NCBI GenBank assembly: GCA_028686345.1
Contig: JAQUCE010000023.1
Span: 1 to 56,073 of the forward strand
DNA length: 56,073 bases
Origin: Kiritimatiellia bacterium
Lineage (GTDB): Bacteria; Verrucomicrobiota; Kiritimatiellia; RFP12; UBA1067
Direction of reading: 5' to 3'
Part shown: positions 42,631 to 51,133 of the stretch, in pieces
How positions within the stretch are numbered: position 1 is the first letter of the stretch
How the letters are laid out: each line of letters begins with the position of its first letter
Position numbers and translations under genes: made by a program
The notes under the pieces: generated by a model
The model's input: the letters and a program-made list of their open reading frames with translations, nothing else
What the model was told of the DNA's origin: nothing
The model's database searches: none

Positions 42631-45600
42631 CTAATATTCCAGCCATAATACCCGGTAGAAACGCTGGGTGTGGGAGTTAGCATCCGGATCAATCAGCTGC
42701 CACAAGTTTGTTCCGAGATTATGTCGGCTCTGCAGCAGCTTCCAGTCAACGGGCGTGAGTGAGTCGCTGACCTGCACTTCGTAGCTCTCGCCAGCAATGG
42801 TCGGAATGGATAACATAAAACCTTCCGGCCCAGCCGCGTTGATCTGCATCACAAAGGGCTCGGTGATGGTCAGCACCAAGTTGTTGGTTGCAGCGGCTGG
42901 CAAGGGGTGGTTATCCGTAACAACCAGGGTGACAGCATACGACCCTTGATTGGAGCAGATGCCGCTGATCAACCCGCTGGCAGAGTTGAGGGTGATCCCT
43001 TGCGGCAATCCGGATTGCGCGTAGCTCAGGCTCTGCAACGGCAGGTTGGGGTCAGATGCGTAAGCAGCACAGTTCAATGCAAAGTAGAGACCAGCTGGGT
43101 TGAACTGCTGCGGTATGGCCTGCCACACAGGCGGCCAGTTGTAATCCAGCACTCCCGGAGTGCCGCCTGGCTGCGATGCACTCCAGCTTCCAGGGTCGTT
43201 GCCATAGGCTGTCGAAGAGCGTCGGATCAGGCTGATATCACTGTTGTTCGCTGCCGCCGGCCACGGGGCTTGAGGGAGGTAGCTGATGTGATCCGCGCGG
43301 TAGTAGGGTACAAAACCGTCCGGTTCAGGGTCGCCGGGGCTGCGGAGCAGCAGTGTTTCGCCTGCATTGTTGAGCGCGCCCTTCCATGGTCCGAGAACCG
43401 TGATGGAGGGGGGAACAGCATATTGGGTGCGGAAGATGGCGGGGTTGGTGGCACAGATGATCAGCGGCGTGGCAGGTGGCAGCTCTAACCCGGATGGAAA
43501 GGCGAAGGTCACAGCCTCGGATAGCTCCCAGGTATTGGCAGGACGGTTGATATCGTAGAGCAACACAGCCGCGTCAGAGGTGTTTACAATCTCAATGTAC
43601 TCAGCCTTGTCAGGCAGTGGACGATACATGATTTCACTGACGATCACAGGGCCTACCCGCGCTAGCGCGTTGGTGGCATCACGCGAGACTGTGATCAGCT
43701 CGGTGAAATCAACGGTGTTGTCAGATTTCCGGTAGCGCCCGAATGGCTCTTCGCGCGCGGCAGCGGGAAAGTCCACGCTGTCGATGAATCGGATGACATC
43801 TGTTCCAACACCCTGAATCAACAGTGCTTCCGAGCCAAGCTCGCTGAACCCAAAGCCCAGCTCGGCAGCACCAAAGCTTATGAAACCATGGGGAGGAATC
43901 ACTGCGCTCTCCGGTATTTGATAGCGCAGTAGATTGTTGGAGGTGTCACTGAGATAGAAACCGGCGAGAGTGATGGCGCTGGCACTGCTGTTGTGCAGCT
44001 CAATCCAGTCAACCTCAAGGTCGGTGTGCGAGAGCACTTCGTTGATCACCAGCGGGGGGCCACCACTGTCGAAGCGGCCCGGCGACCCATGGTAAAGAGC
44101 GCTTCCCTGCCAGTTGGCAGGGTCGGCCAGAAAACTATCACGCGCTGGTTGCGTTGATGGCAGCGACGCGACACTCCGCAGCTCCAGTGAGCTGCCGCGG
44201 TTGTTGGCACGCTCTGGCCAGCCATTGCCTGGTTGATAGGAAACTGAGGCGATGACAGTGTTGTTGGAGGCGATCAGATCAATGGTTTCGCCGGCGTTGT
44301 TCAAGGCACCGGACCATTTGCCAGCCACAGCGATTCCCGGATAGTACCAGGTTGAGGCCGGGTTGCAGTAGCGCTCTTCAAAGGCGATGTTGTCTTCAAC
44401 GACCAATAAAAACGCGCCCGGCTCAAGGCCTGAACCAGCAGGGAAGGTGAAGGTCACAGCTGTGCTCAGGGTGACCCCGCTGAGATCAGCGATGTTGGTG
44501 CCGCAGTTGTAGAGTTCGATGAACTCGTAGTCGTCGGAGCCCGCCGGATCGTAGTTGATCTCTGTAATGACCAGGTTCTCGGCAGAGGCTGGTGCGCGGT
44601 TCATCATCAGGAATGTTGCGCTGTCAAGGGCGGACCAAGCCCCGTTGTTCAGAACCCGGGTGGTAATCACCGTGTCATTCGAGAGGGTGATGGATGCCTC
44701 CGGATCTGAGTGCAACCTGCGATTTGCAGTCAGCTCCAGGTCAAAGCCGTGATCTGAGGATGTAAGGTTGATCTGGTGGATCTCAACCGCCAGGAGGTTG
44801 CTGCCATCTACCAGCAGGTGGGCAGGCAGGGTGAATGGGTAGTACGTTGTTTCTGCAGTTCCGCCCACAGCAAGGGATGCGAAGGTGCGGTAGTTCACAC
44901 CTGAGGCCGGCATGTTGTCCCGCACAATTTCGGTGCCATTGAGATAAACGATTGCTCCGTCATCGCGCAGCAGGCGCAGCGTTAAGCTGAAGATATCCGC
45001 GCTGGCATTCACCGTGAATTCAGCTCTGAAATAGGAGGTGATGTATCTTTGGCTGGCGTTCGGGCCATAGCTGATTGTGGTTGTGTGTTCCTCCGGGCCG
45101 TAACCAAACTTAGCATAGCCTGCGGCCCAGGTGGAGTCGTTGAAACTGAGCTCTTTCCACGCTGTTCCCTGATCGCTGCCGTTATCAAGGTATTTCCACG
45201 CCGCCCCGGTCGGGATGAGTGTTTCGATTGACGCGCTGCTCCCGCTGTTGTAGATCAGCGCGCTGCTCGAAACTCCGCCGCCGGGCAGGCGCGGGTCGCT
45301 GTTGTCGAGCGTGTAGTAGATAGTTCCAACCGGCGTGGAGATAATCGGCTGGTGACCGGGAGGCACCAGACCGCCGCGCTGATCAAAGGCGGGCGGATCA
45401 AAAGATGGGTATAAACCGCGATTTTTAAGGTTGGTGATCTGTTGCGCGGTACGCACCGGGAACATGTTGTTCTGAATGTTCTGTGCAGCGGAAAGCCAGT
45501 TGTCCGGGCTCCTGAAACCCCAGCGCGCGCACTCGGCAATCAGGCTGTTCTGGATCTCAGCCATGCGGCTGGCCAGCCGCTGGCTGCACTTTGCGGGTGT

Positions 45601-48447
45601 CAGGGCTCCGTCGTTGAAGTGGTGCTTGTAAATACGGTCGGCAACCAGGGTTTTGAAGTCAGGGTCGCCCTCCTGCTTCAATGTACCGAAGAGATTGGAG
45701 GGGCCGGTGGTGGCGGTGCGGTCACCGGTCGTGCGCAGGAATCCATCGGCATCAGCCATCCAGAATTTGACCCCCGAGCCCGCATCAATCGGCCCTGTTG
45801 CGCGATACTCGGATTCACAGTTGCCATAGCTCCAGAGCAGACAAAAGTCGATCAAGTGCGGTACATCCAGGTAGGGTTTGACGCTCTGGTAGCTGTTTTG
45901 CAGATTGCGGATGCGATCCCAGGAGCTGCGGTGGAGCGGCTCAGGCGCGCCAAGTACAAAGTTGTCGCCATAGTTGTCGTTGCCGCGGATGTTGTAGTAC
46001 GCCTCTGTCGCTCCACCCAGATAGTCTGCCATAAAGTGCGCCACCAGACGTTCACGCAGGTGGAATTGGCCCCAGTAGACTCCGTTGATGAACAGATGCG
46101 CAAAGCACCCGTGGGGGTTGAGGCTGCCCATCTCCAGCATGGAGTCCTCAACAAAGCGGGCCGACATATAGAAGCCACGATCCTGCATATCATGTGAGCC
46201 GCCACCCAGCTCCAGCTCATCAAATTTATCGCTCACAGGAAAGCCGCGATCCATGCCCTTGAAGAGCGGGGCTATCAGCTTGGGTGTGCCATAGCGGGAG
46301 TGAAATTTGAGTCGGTAGTTTTTCTTTGTGAAGGTGGTATAGGCACCCCCGTAGCGCACCATTTCGCAGTTGGCCTGGATCGGTTCAGGCGAACCGGGCA
46401 GGAACAACTCAACCGAGGCTTCGCGCTTGATATAATCATCCGGGAGCTGCGGTATTGCGATGGAGAGTGTCGGCAGCTCTGTCATGCCGGATTTAAGGCG
46501 CTCCGCATAGCGAGAGTCGTTCACGATGTTTTGGTTCATCACCGATGAGGCAAGGGTGTCGGCAATAAAGATGTATGAGGCGGTCTGCGTGCGCGGTGAT
46601 TTGAACTCCGGTTGGATGACTCTTGCGCGGACAGTTGTTGTGCCGGTAATGGCGAGTGCTCCTGTATAGGGCGTTGATGGTTCTGTGCCATCCAATGAAT
46701 ATAGGAGCGTGGCACCAGTGTTGCTGTTGTTGATTGAAAGAGAAAATGCGTTTGTGTGAAACCCGCGTATATGGCTGAACTCCGGCGGGGTCAGCCAGCC
46801 AGCGTAGCTCATGGCACGGTTGGGGGCCTCCGGGGTTGGTTCAAGAAACATTAACTCTCCGTGGAGGTTCCGCCCATAGGCAAGGTCTTCGCATTGGGCC
46901 GGGAAGTTGATGATGCTGTCAACGGTTGTCACTCCATCAGGCGCGGTGAGCACAACGCTCTCCCCGGCAGCACTCAACCTCCAGTTGGCATGCAGGTTGC
47001 CGTCCGCATCATGGCTCTCGCTCTCGCCGGAGGCAAAAACCAGCAGATATCCGAAGGGGGGAATGATAGCAGGGGGGAAGCTCCATTTTTGCGGCTTGCC
47101 AGGGCTGTCACTTAGAGCGTAGCCTGTCATGGTGCGGGGCTGATCATCGGGATTAAATATCTCAATCCAGTCTGAGGCGTTGCTTTTCCCGTCTTTAATG
47201 GTCAGCCGGTTGTCAGCCATAAATTCAGAGATACGCGGTAGCAGGGGCTGCCCATCCACTTTGACTGCAACATAGCGTGTATAGATGGTTGTGGCGTTGG
47301 TTGCAATCAGGGTGTAGGTTGTTGATACAAGCGGAGAGACATTGATTGATCCATGGCCGGATGGATCAGTTTGCGCTATAACCGATCCAATATGAGGATA
47401 GATCGAGATCTCAAGCACCTCCTCGCTCTGCCAGCTGAGGGTGGCCGAGCCGCCCGCTGAGATGTTATGAACGGAAGTTGTAAACGAGTGAATCCCCACC
47501 TCGGAGGCTGGCCGCCCGTAGACAAACATCTCTTTGATGCCGAATGAATAGCGCGCCTTATTTTCGATCCCGACCTTTGCATAACGGGCGATATGGGTTG
47601 ATGGGAGTTTGATTGTGCAAAAAGGGGGTACTGAGCCGGAGAGGTGCTGGCTGTAGACAGCATCATGGTTTGTGTCAAAGAGGGTTAAGGTTGTTCCGTA
47701 TATTCCTGAGGCTGAGTTGTTGGCAGGCACAATCATGACGTTGGTGATTGCGTACTCTGTTCCCAGATCCACCTCCCAAAAACCGCCGACAGTATTGTCA
47801 AGCGTTGTTGTTTCGCTGTTCAGATTGCCGTCGTTGCCATTCGCCGCTGGGGGGAGCGAATCATTCAGCCGCAACATATAGGAGTCTTTGTTGAGGGCCA
47901 GGTTATTGGTCGGGAAGGCGGGTGGCGTATAATTGTCTGCATACATGCGCACTTCAGCCAGGGTCACGTAGTAGTTGTTGCCCCCGTTCTTGTTGTTATT
48001 CTCCAGTCCGACGCGCACGTACTTAGCTGTCACGGTGTTGAGCGGCTCGTACGACCATGTGCCGCCGAGCCCGGGATTTGATATATTGGTGACCTCAATG
48101 GTCTGGTTGTTTTCATCGAGAAATCGCAGTACCAGCCCATTCATGCGGTTGTCGCAGCAGGAGTTGCGGTTCACCAGCTCAATGCGGTCAACAGGGGTTG
48201 GCTGGAGGAAAGTGGCCATCCAGTAGCTGTTCGCGATATCATCGGTGTGGGTGAATGTGTTCGGGTCATTGTCAATTGCATTGGATGCGGGATATGCACT
48301 GCCGCCGAAATTGGACGACTGACTCACAATCGCATCCTGTGACAGGTTGATCTGCTCCGCAGTGGTGGTGAACCATGGTTGAAAGACAAAAAGCGCCGTT
48401 GCCATGAGCCCTCTGTTCCAAGCACTGCTGTGTGATTTTATTATCAT
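42631..48447 (-). CDS. Giant secreted CotH / lamin-tail / discoidin protein
   Basis: The 1,938-residue protein starts with a signal peptide (LMATALFVFQPWFTTTAEQ). Approximate order: two discoidin-like F5/8-type-C domains (30-165 and 180-315); a lamin-tail domain (from about 402, ISEFMADNRLTIKDGKSNAS); a chitobiase-like Fn3 repeat with LLYSLDGTEPSTP; a CotH kinase-like domain (about 650-910, with FHLRERLVAHFMADYLGG and KFWMADADGF). Then come a second chitobiase-like repeat (about 1042), a galactose-binding-like segment (about 1100-1230), three more lamin-tail domains (about 1292, 1467, 1602), a putative Ig domain (about 1819, PQGITLNSASGLISG) and a short C-terminal domain ending RVLWLEY. CotH-fold proteins phosphorylate secreted proteins in spores; here the substrate is unknown. 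The binding domains suggest polysaccharide or cell-surface attachment. It is probably co-transcribed with the small secreted gene upstream. Confidence 0.88.
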   Translation of the reverse strand: MIIKSHSSAWNRGLMATALFVFQPWFTTTAEQINLSQDAIVSQSSNFGGSAYPASNAIDNDPNTFTHTDDIANSYWMATFLQPTPVDRIELVNRNSCCDNRMNGLVLRFLDENNQTIEVTNISNPGLGGTWSYEPLNTVTAKYVRVGLENNNKNGGNNYYVTLAEVRMYADNYTPPAFPTNNLALNKDSYMLRLNDSLPPAANGNDGNLNSETTTLDNTVGGFWEVDLGTEYAITNVMIVPANNSASGIYGTTLTLFDTNHDAVYSQHLSGSVPPFCTIKLPSTHIARYAKVGIENKARYSFGIKEMFVYGRPASEVGIHSFTTSVHNISAGGSATLSWQSEEVLEISIYPHIGSVIAQTDPSGHGSINVSPLVSTTYTLIATNATTIYTRYVAVKVDGQPLLPRISEFMADNRLTIKDGKSNASDWIEIFNPDDQPRTMTGYALSDSPGKPQKWSFPPAIIPPFGYLLVFASGESESHDADGNLHANWRLSAAGESVVLTAPDGVTTVDSIINFPAQCEDLAYGRNLHGELMFLEPTPEAPNRAMSYAGWLTPPEFSHIRGFHTNAFSLSINNSNTGATLLYSLDGTEPSTPYTGALAITGTTTVRARVIQPEFKSPRTQTASYIFIADTLASSVMNQNIVNDSRYAERLKSGMTELPTLSIAIPQLPDDYIKREASVELFLPGSPEPIQANCEMVRYGGAYTTFTKKNYRLKFHSRYGTPKLIAPLFKGMDRGFPVSDKFDELELGGGSHDMQDRGFYMSARFVEDSMLEMGSLNPHGCFAHLFINGVYWGQFHLRERLVAHFMADYLGGATEAYYNIRGNDNYGDNFVLGAPEPLHRSSWDRIRNLQNSYQSVKPYLDVPHLIDFCLLWSYGNCESEYRATGPIDAGSGVKFWMADADGFLRTTGDRTATTGPSNLFGTLKQEGDPDFKTLVADRIYKHHFNDGALTPAKCSQRLASRMAEIQNSLIAECARWGFRSPDNWLSAAQNIQNNMFPVRTAQQITNLKNRGLYPSFDPPAFDQRGGLVPPGHQPIISTPVGTIYYTLDNSDPRLPGGGVSSSALIYNSGSSASIETLIPTGAAWKYLDNGSDQGTAWKELSFNDSTWAAGYAKFGYGPEEHTTTISYGPNASQRYITSYFRAEFTVNASADIFSLTLRLLRDDGAIVYLNGTEIVRDNMPASGVNYRTFASLAVGGTAETTYYPFTLPAHLLVDGSNLLAVEIHQINLTSSDHGFDLELTANRRLHSDPEASITLSNDTVITTRVLNNGAWSALDSATFLMMNRAPASAENLVITEINYDPAGSDDYEFIELYNCGTNIADLSGVTLSTAVTFTFPAGSGLEPGAFLLVVEDNIAFEERYCNPASTWYYPGIAVAGKWSGALNNAGETIDLIASNNTVIASVSYQPGNGWPERANNRGSSLELRSVASLPSTQPARDSFLADPANWQGSALYHGSPGRFDSGGPPLVINEVLSHTDLEVDWIELHNSSASAITLAGFYLSDTSNNLLRYQIPESAVIPPHGFISFGAAELGFGFSELGSEALLIQGVGTDVIRFIDSVDFPAAAREEPFGRYRKSDNTVDFTELITVSRDATNALARVGPVIVSEIMYRPLPDKAEYIEIVNTSDAAVLLYDINRPANTWELSEAVTFAFPSGLELPPATPLIICATNPAIFRTQYAVPPSITVLGPWKGALNNAGETLLLRSPGDPEPDGFVPYYRADHISYLPQAPWPAAANNSDISLIRRSSTAYGNDPGSWSASQPGGTPGVLDYNWPPVWQAIPQQFNPAGLYFALNCAAYASDPNLPLQSLSYAQSGLPQGITLNSASGLISGICSNQGSYAVTLVVTDNHPLPAAATNNLVLTITEPFVMQINAAGPEGFMLSIPTIAGESYEVQVSDSLTPVDWKLLQSRHNLGTNLWQLIDPDANSHTQRFYRVLWLEY

Positions 48448-48477
48448 AAGTTATCTAGTGATTCGATTGTTCTGCCC

Positions 48478-48513
48478 ATGCGCGTCCATGCGCGTCCATG
48501 CGCGTCCATGCGC
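48478..48513. repeat. 10-bp tandem repeat
   Basis: CATGCGCGTC is repeated three times and then partly (CATGCGC). It lies between the small secreted gene and the CotH-type gene on the minus strand. Confidence 0.85.
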
Positions 48514-48519
48514 AACGCT

Positions 48520-48843
48520 TTACCTGACCATGAAGATAAGGCTAGAGCGTGGCGGCGGGACAATCCCGACACCAAGGTAGATTGCCGGATCATAGAGGAA
48601 GCCCTGATTGTACGCCGCTGCTGTGGGATGACGGTTGATCCCGATCGAGCGGTTAAGCGAATCGCCCCACCCGGTCTTGGCCGCATTCCATTTGGAGGCA
48701 GCCAAGTTGCCGTCCAGATAAAGGTAGGCATTGCCCCGGATCTTGTACTCTCCCGCATACTCTCCATCCAGCTCTGCTTGGGTCAAAAGGGTTGTCAAGG
48801 AAAAAATGCCTGCTAAACAAATTTGAATTGTCATAGTTTTCAT
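48520..48843 (-). CDS. Small secreted protein with an Arg-ending tail
   Basis: The 107-residue protein has a signal peptide (TIQICLAGIFSLTTLLTQAE) and a mature part of about 85 residues (YKIRGNAYLYLDGNLAASKW, GDSLNRSIGINRHPTAAAYN) of unknown family, ending PPPRSSLIFMVR. ATG 48843 is favoured over 48852 because AGGAG then sits about 10 nt away. It is directly upstream of the CotH-type gene on the same strand, with only a 72-bp gap, so they may form one transcript and the small protein could be a partner or substrate. The tail resembles those of the beta-strand repeat proteins at the left of the window. Confidence 0.65.
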   Translation of the reverse strand: MKTMTIQICLAGIFSLTTLLTQAELDGEYAGEYKIRGNAYLYLDGNLAASKWNAAKTGWGDSLNRSIGINRHPTAAAYNQGFLYDPAIYLGVGIVPPPRSSLIFMVR

Positions 48844-48930
48844 AACATTCAACTCCTAATGTTTTTTTAACTTTAAAAATTCATACTATCAAAAAAAAGG
48901 CGCGCCTAACAGACAATCTTGGCGAAGCTT

Positions 48931-49050
48931 CAGCAATTCTCATTATGACTGAAGGCAGCCTAAAGGCTGAACTGCATACGCCGGAAACCGCATGCAGTTC
49001 ACGCTTTAGCGTGTCTTATGAACCGGACACGGCCATAATTAGAATTGCTG
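48931..49050. mobile_element. MITE-like 120-bp palindromic element
   Basis: The ends CAGCAATTCTCATTATG (48931-48947) and, reverse-complemented, CAGCAATTCTAATTATG (49034-49050) match at 16 of 17 positions. The interior also folds back: GCCTAAAGGCTGAACTGCAT pairs imperfectly with ATGCAGTTCACGCTTTAGCG. No coding capacity is seen. A single end-like copy, CAGCAATTCTAACTATGACC, lies at 21587-21606. No transposase for it is in the window. Confidence 0.6.
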
Positions 49051-49104
49051 CTCCTGACGGGAACAGGGGTGACACGATTCCGCTTCCTCTGTTATACTGA
49101 GGCC

Positions 49105-50229
49105 ATGGAAAAAAGCCCGATAAAAACTGTGATGCACATCCTAGAGGCCGTGGAGGGGGGGACATGGCAACATTTAACGGATTTGATTGGGGGCATGAAC
49201 CGTGAGCGTTTTTCATGCACCGTCGCGCTCTCTTTTGAGCGGGGGCGCGTGGATGGTGCTGAGGCGGTTTCAACTTTGGAAAGCATGGGTGCCGCAGTTT
49301 ATCAGCTGACCATGAAACGCCGGATCGCACCAATCGCTGATCTGCGTGCTTTGGTTCAGCTGGTTTTACTGCTGCGCAGGGTCAAGCCGGATGTAATCCA
49401 TGTCCACAGCTCGAAAGCGGGGCTGCTGGGCAGGGTGGCTGCCAGGCTATGCAACGTGCCGGTGGTTTACACCCCGCACGCGTTCGCCTTTCTGATGACG
49501 CAGAGCGCGCTGCGCCGCTCGTTCTATCAGCGACTGGAACGCGCGGCAGTGAGGTTAACCTCCGCTGTGATCTGTCTCTCGTGCGAAGAGGTGGCTGCGG
49601 CTGCGGCATTAGGCTACTGCCCGGCGCAGATCCACATGATTCCCAATGGGATTAAGCTGGAAGGGGTGCGCCCGCTAGCCGTGCGCGAGGGCGGGAAGCT
49701 TAGAGTGGGGTTTTTCGGACGTAGCGCGTGGCAGAAGGGGGATGACACCTTTGTGCGCCTGGTGGCAGCGTTGCTGGAGCGCGGAGCTGCAGTTGAGGGA
49801 CATATGTACGGCATTGCCCCGGATTCACCGCAGCTGCTCAGATTAATACACCAGGCAGGAGTGGAAGTTGCGGTTCGTCTCTGCGGCAGCTGCGCACCAG
49901 CCGAGGTGGTGGAGCGGATGCGCGACCTTGATGTGATTGTCATGCCCTCGCGTTGGGAGGGGCTGCCGTATGTTCTGTTGGAGGCCTGGCTGGCAGGCGT
50001 TCCAGTTGCTGCCTATGCAACAGGAGGAATCAAGGATGTGGTAGTTCACGGTGAGAGCGGGCTGCTTGCCGCGCCTGAGGATTTTAAGGGTTTGACTGCG
50101 TGTGTTATGCAACTGCAAGACGCAACGTTGCGGCTGCGGCTGGCAGAGGGAGGGCGCCTAGCCTTGCGCGAGTTTGGATTGCCACGCATGATCGAACAGA
50201 CCGAGGGGGTGTACGCGCTGCTGACTTGA
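49105..50229 (+). CDS. Glycosyltransferase, GT4 type
   Basis: The 374-residue protein has the GT-B layout of GT4 enzymes. An N-terminal acceptor domain carries VMHILEAVEGGTWQHLTDLI, VKPDVIHVHSSKAGLLGRVA and VVYTPHAFAF. A C-terminal nucleotide-sugar domain has VGFFGRSAWQKGDD and the E-x7-E type motif SRWEGLPYVLLEAWLAGVPV (about 279-299), followed by AYATGGIKDVV. It is likely to transfer a sugar to a lipid-linked or surface glycan on the cytoplasmic side of the membrane. ATG 49105 (MEKSPIKTVMHILE) was chosen because the longer frame from 49045 lies in the MITE-like element. The ribosome site is weak. The next gene follows after 73 bp on the same strand. Confidence 0.88.
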   Translation: MEKSPIKTVMHILEAVEGGTWQHLTDLIGGMNRERFSCTVALSFERGRVDGAEAVSTLESMGAAVYQLTMKRRIAPIADLRALVQLVLLLRRVKPDVIHVHSSKAGLLGRVAARLCNVPVVYTPHAFAFLMTQSALRRSFYQRLERAAVRLTSAVICLSCEEVAAAAALGYCPAQIHMIPNGIKLEGVRPLAVREGGKLRVGFFGRSAWQKGDDTFVRLVAALLERGAAVEGHMYGIAPDSPQLLRLIHQAGVEVAVRLCGSCAPAEVVERMRDLDVIVMPSRWEGLPYVLLEAWLAGVPVAAYATGGIKDVVVHGESGLLAAPEDFKGLTACVMQLQDATLRLRLAEGGRLALREFGLPRMIEQTEGVYALLT

Positions 50230-50302
50230 ACCAATTAGCGGACACCGGTGTTTGTGCGTCAAAGCCAGCCACTAGCGGCATTTAGTTAGCAGCAACAAAA
50301 TC

Positions 50303-51082
50303 ATGAAACACGAAGAGCAAATATGGCGCGAGGCCTTGAGCCGACTCCAAGAGGTGGAACAACTCTGGGCGAATCAGCCCGAACGTTTAGCGAAAAGCGC
50401 AAGCTGTCGCCTGTGGATGGAGCAGCAAGTCACAGTGCCGCGGCTGGCGGGCCTGGCCCGGCTGCTGGTGCCGGAGATGAATCAACAGCAGCTTTGGTGT
50501 GTGCTGGTGCCGGTTGAACGCAGTGTGGCACGCCTGCGGATCACGGATGTTGAGATTTTGAGTGCAGATCTGCCGGCAGGCATGCCGCAGGGACGCACCA
50601 TGCCGGTCAAAGTGGTGGTGGATAGCATTCGCTCCGCTTTTAATGCCGGTGGTGTGATGCGGACAGCCGAGTGTTTCGGGGTTGAGGAGGTAATCCTGTG
50701 CGGATACTCGCCTCGCCCTGATCAGGCCGCGTCCGTCCGTGCGGCGCTTGGCGCAGATCAACTTGTGGCGTGGCGACACGTGGAAAATATTCGGGACTGC
50801 CTGCGTGAGCTAAAGCACAGCGGGATCTGCTGCTATGCGCTGGAAACCGTCGCGGGTGCTGCGTATGTGGGCGACTTTGAATGGGAGTTCCCCTGCGCCC
50901 TGATCTTGGGCAATGAGCGCTTCGGCCTTGATCCGGATGTGGTGGCTCTTTGCGATAAGGCCGTGAGGATTCAGCTCTATGGCACCAAAAATTCGTTGAA
51001 TGTTGTGAGTGCACTCTCAGTTGCCGCCTACCAGATACGCCAAAGCTGGGAGTTGAGCCAGAGTTCAGAGTTTTTACAATGA
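50303..51082 (+). CDS. TrmH/SpoU family RNA 2'-O-methyltransferase
   Basis: The 259-residue protein has an N-terminal helical segment of about 100 residues and a C-terminal SPOUT domain with the three family motifs: DSIRSAFNAGGVMRTAECFG, CALILGNERFGL (Glu/Arg region, about residue 200) and YGTKNSLNVVSALSVAAYQI. Such enzymes methylate a ribose 2'-OH in tRNA or rRNA using S-adenosylmethionine bound in a knotted loop. The substrate RNA cannot be told. The helical N-terminal domain without an L30e-like fold is more like a tRNA Gm-type enzyme, but this is uncertain. Confidence 0.9.
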   Translation: MKHEEQIWREALSRLQEVEQLWANQPERLAKSASCRLWMEQQVTVPRLAGLARLLVPEMNQQQLWCVLVPVERSVARLRITDVEILSADLPAGMPQGRTMPVKVVVDSIRSAFNAGGVMRTAECFGVEEVILCGYSPRPDQAASVRAALGADQLVAWRHVENIRDCLRELKHSGICCYALETVAGAAYVGDFEWEFPCALILGNERFGLDPDVVALCDKAVRIQLYGTKNSLNVVSALSVAAYQIRQSWELSQSSEFLQ

Positions 51083-51133
51083 ATGCGCGCTGATCAACAC
51101 TTCTCTCGAAGCCCTCGATTCCCTTGAAGCCCG

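Noticed and set aside
45442..46197. 251-codon plus-strand frame inside the CotH-type gene
   Set aside because: It is antisense to the conserved CotH domain and has no recognisable features of its own.
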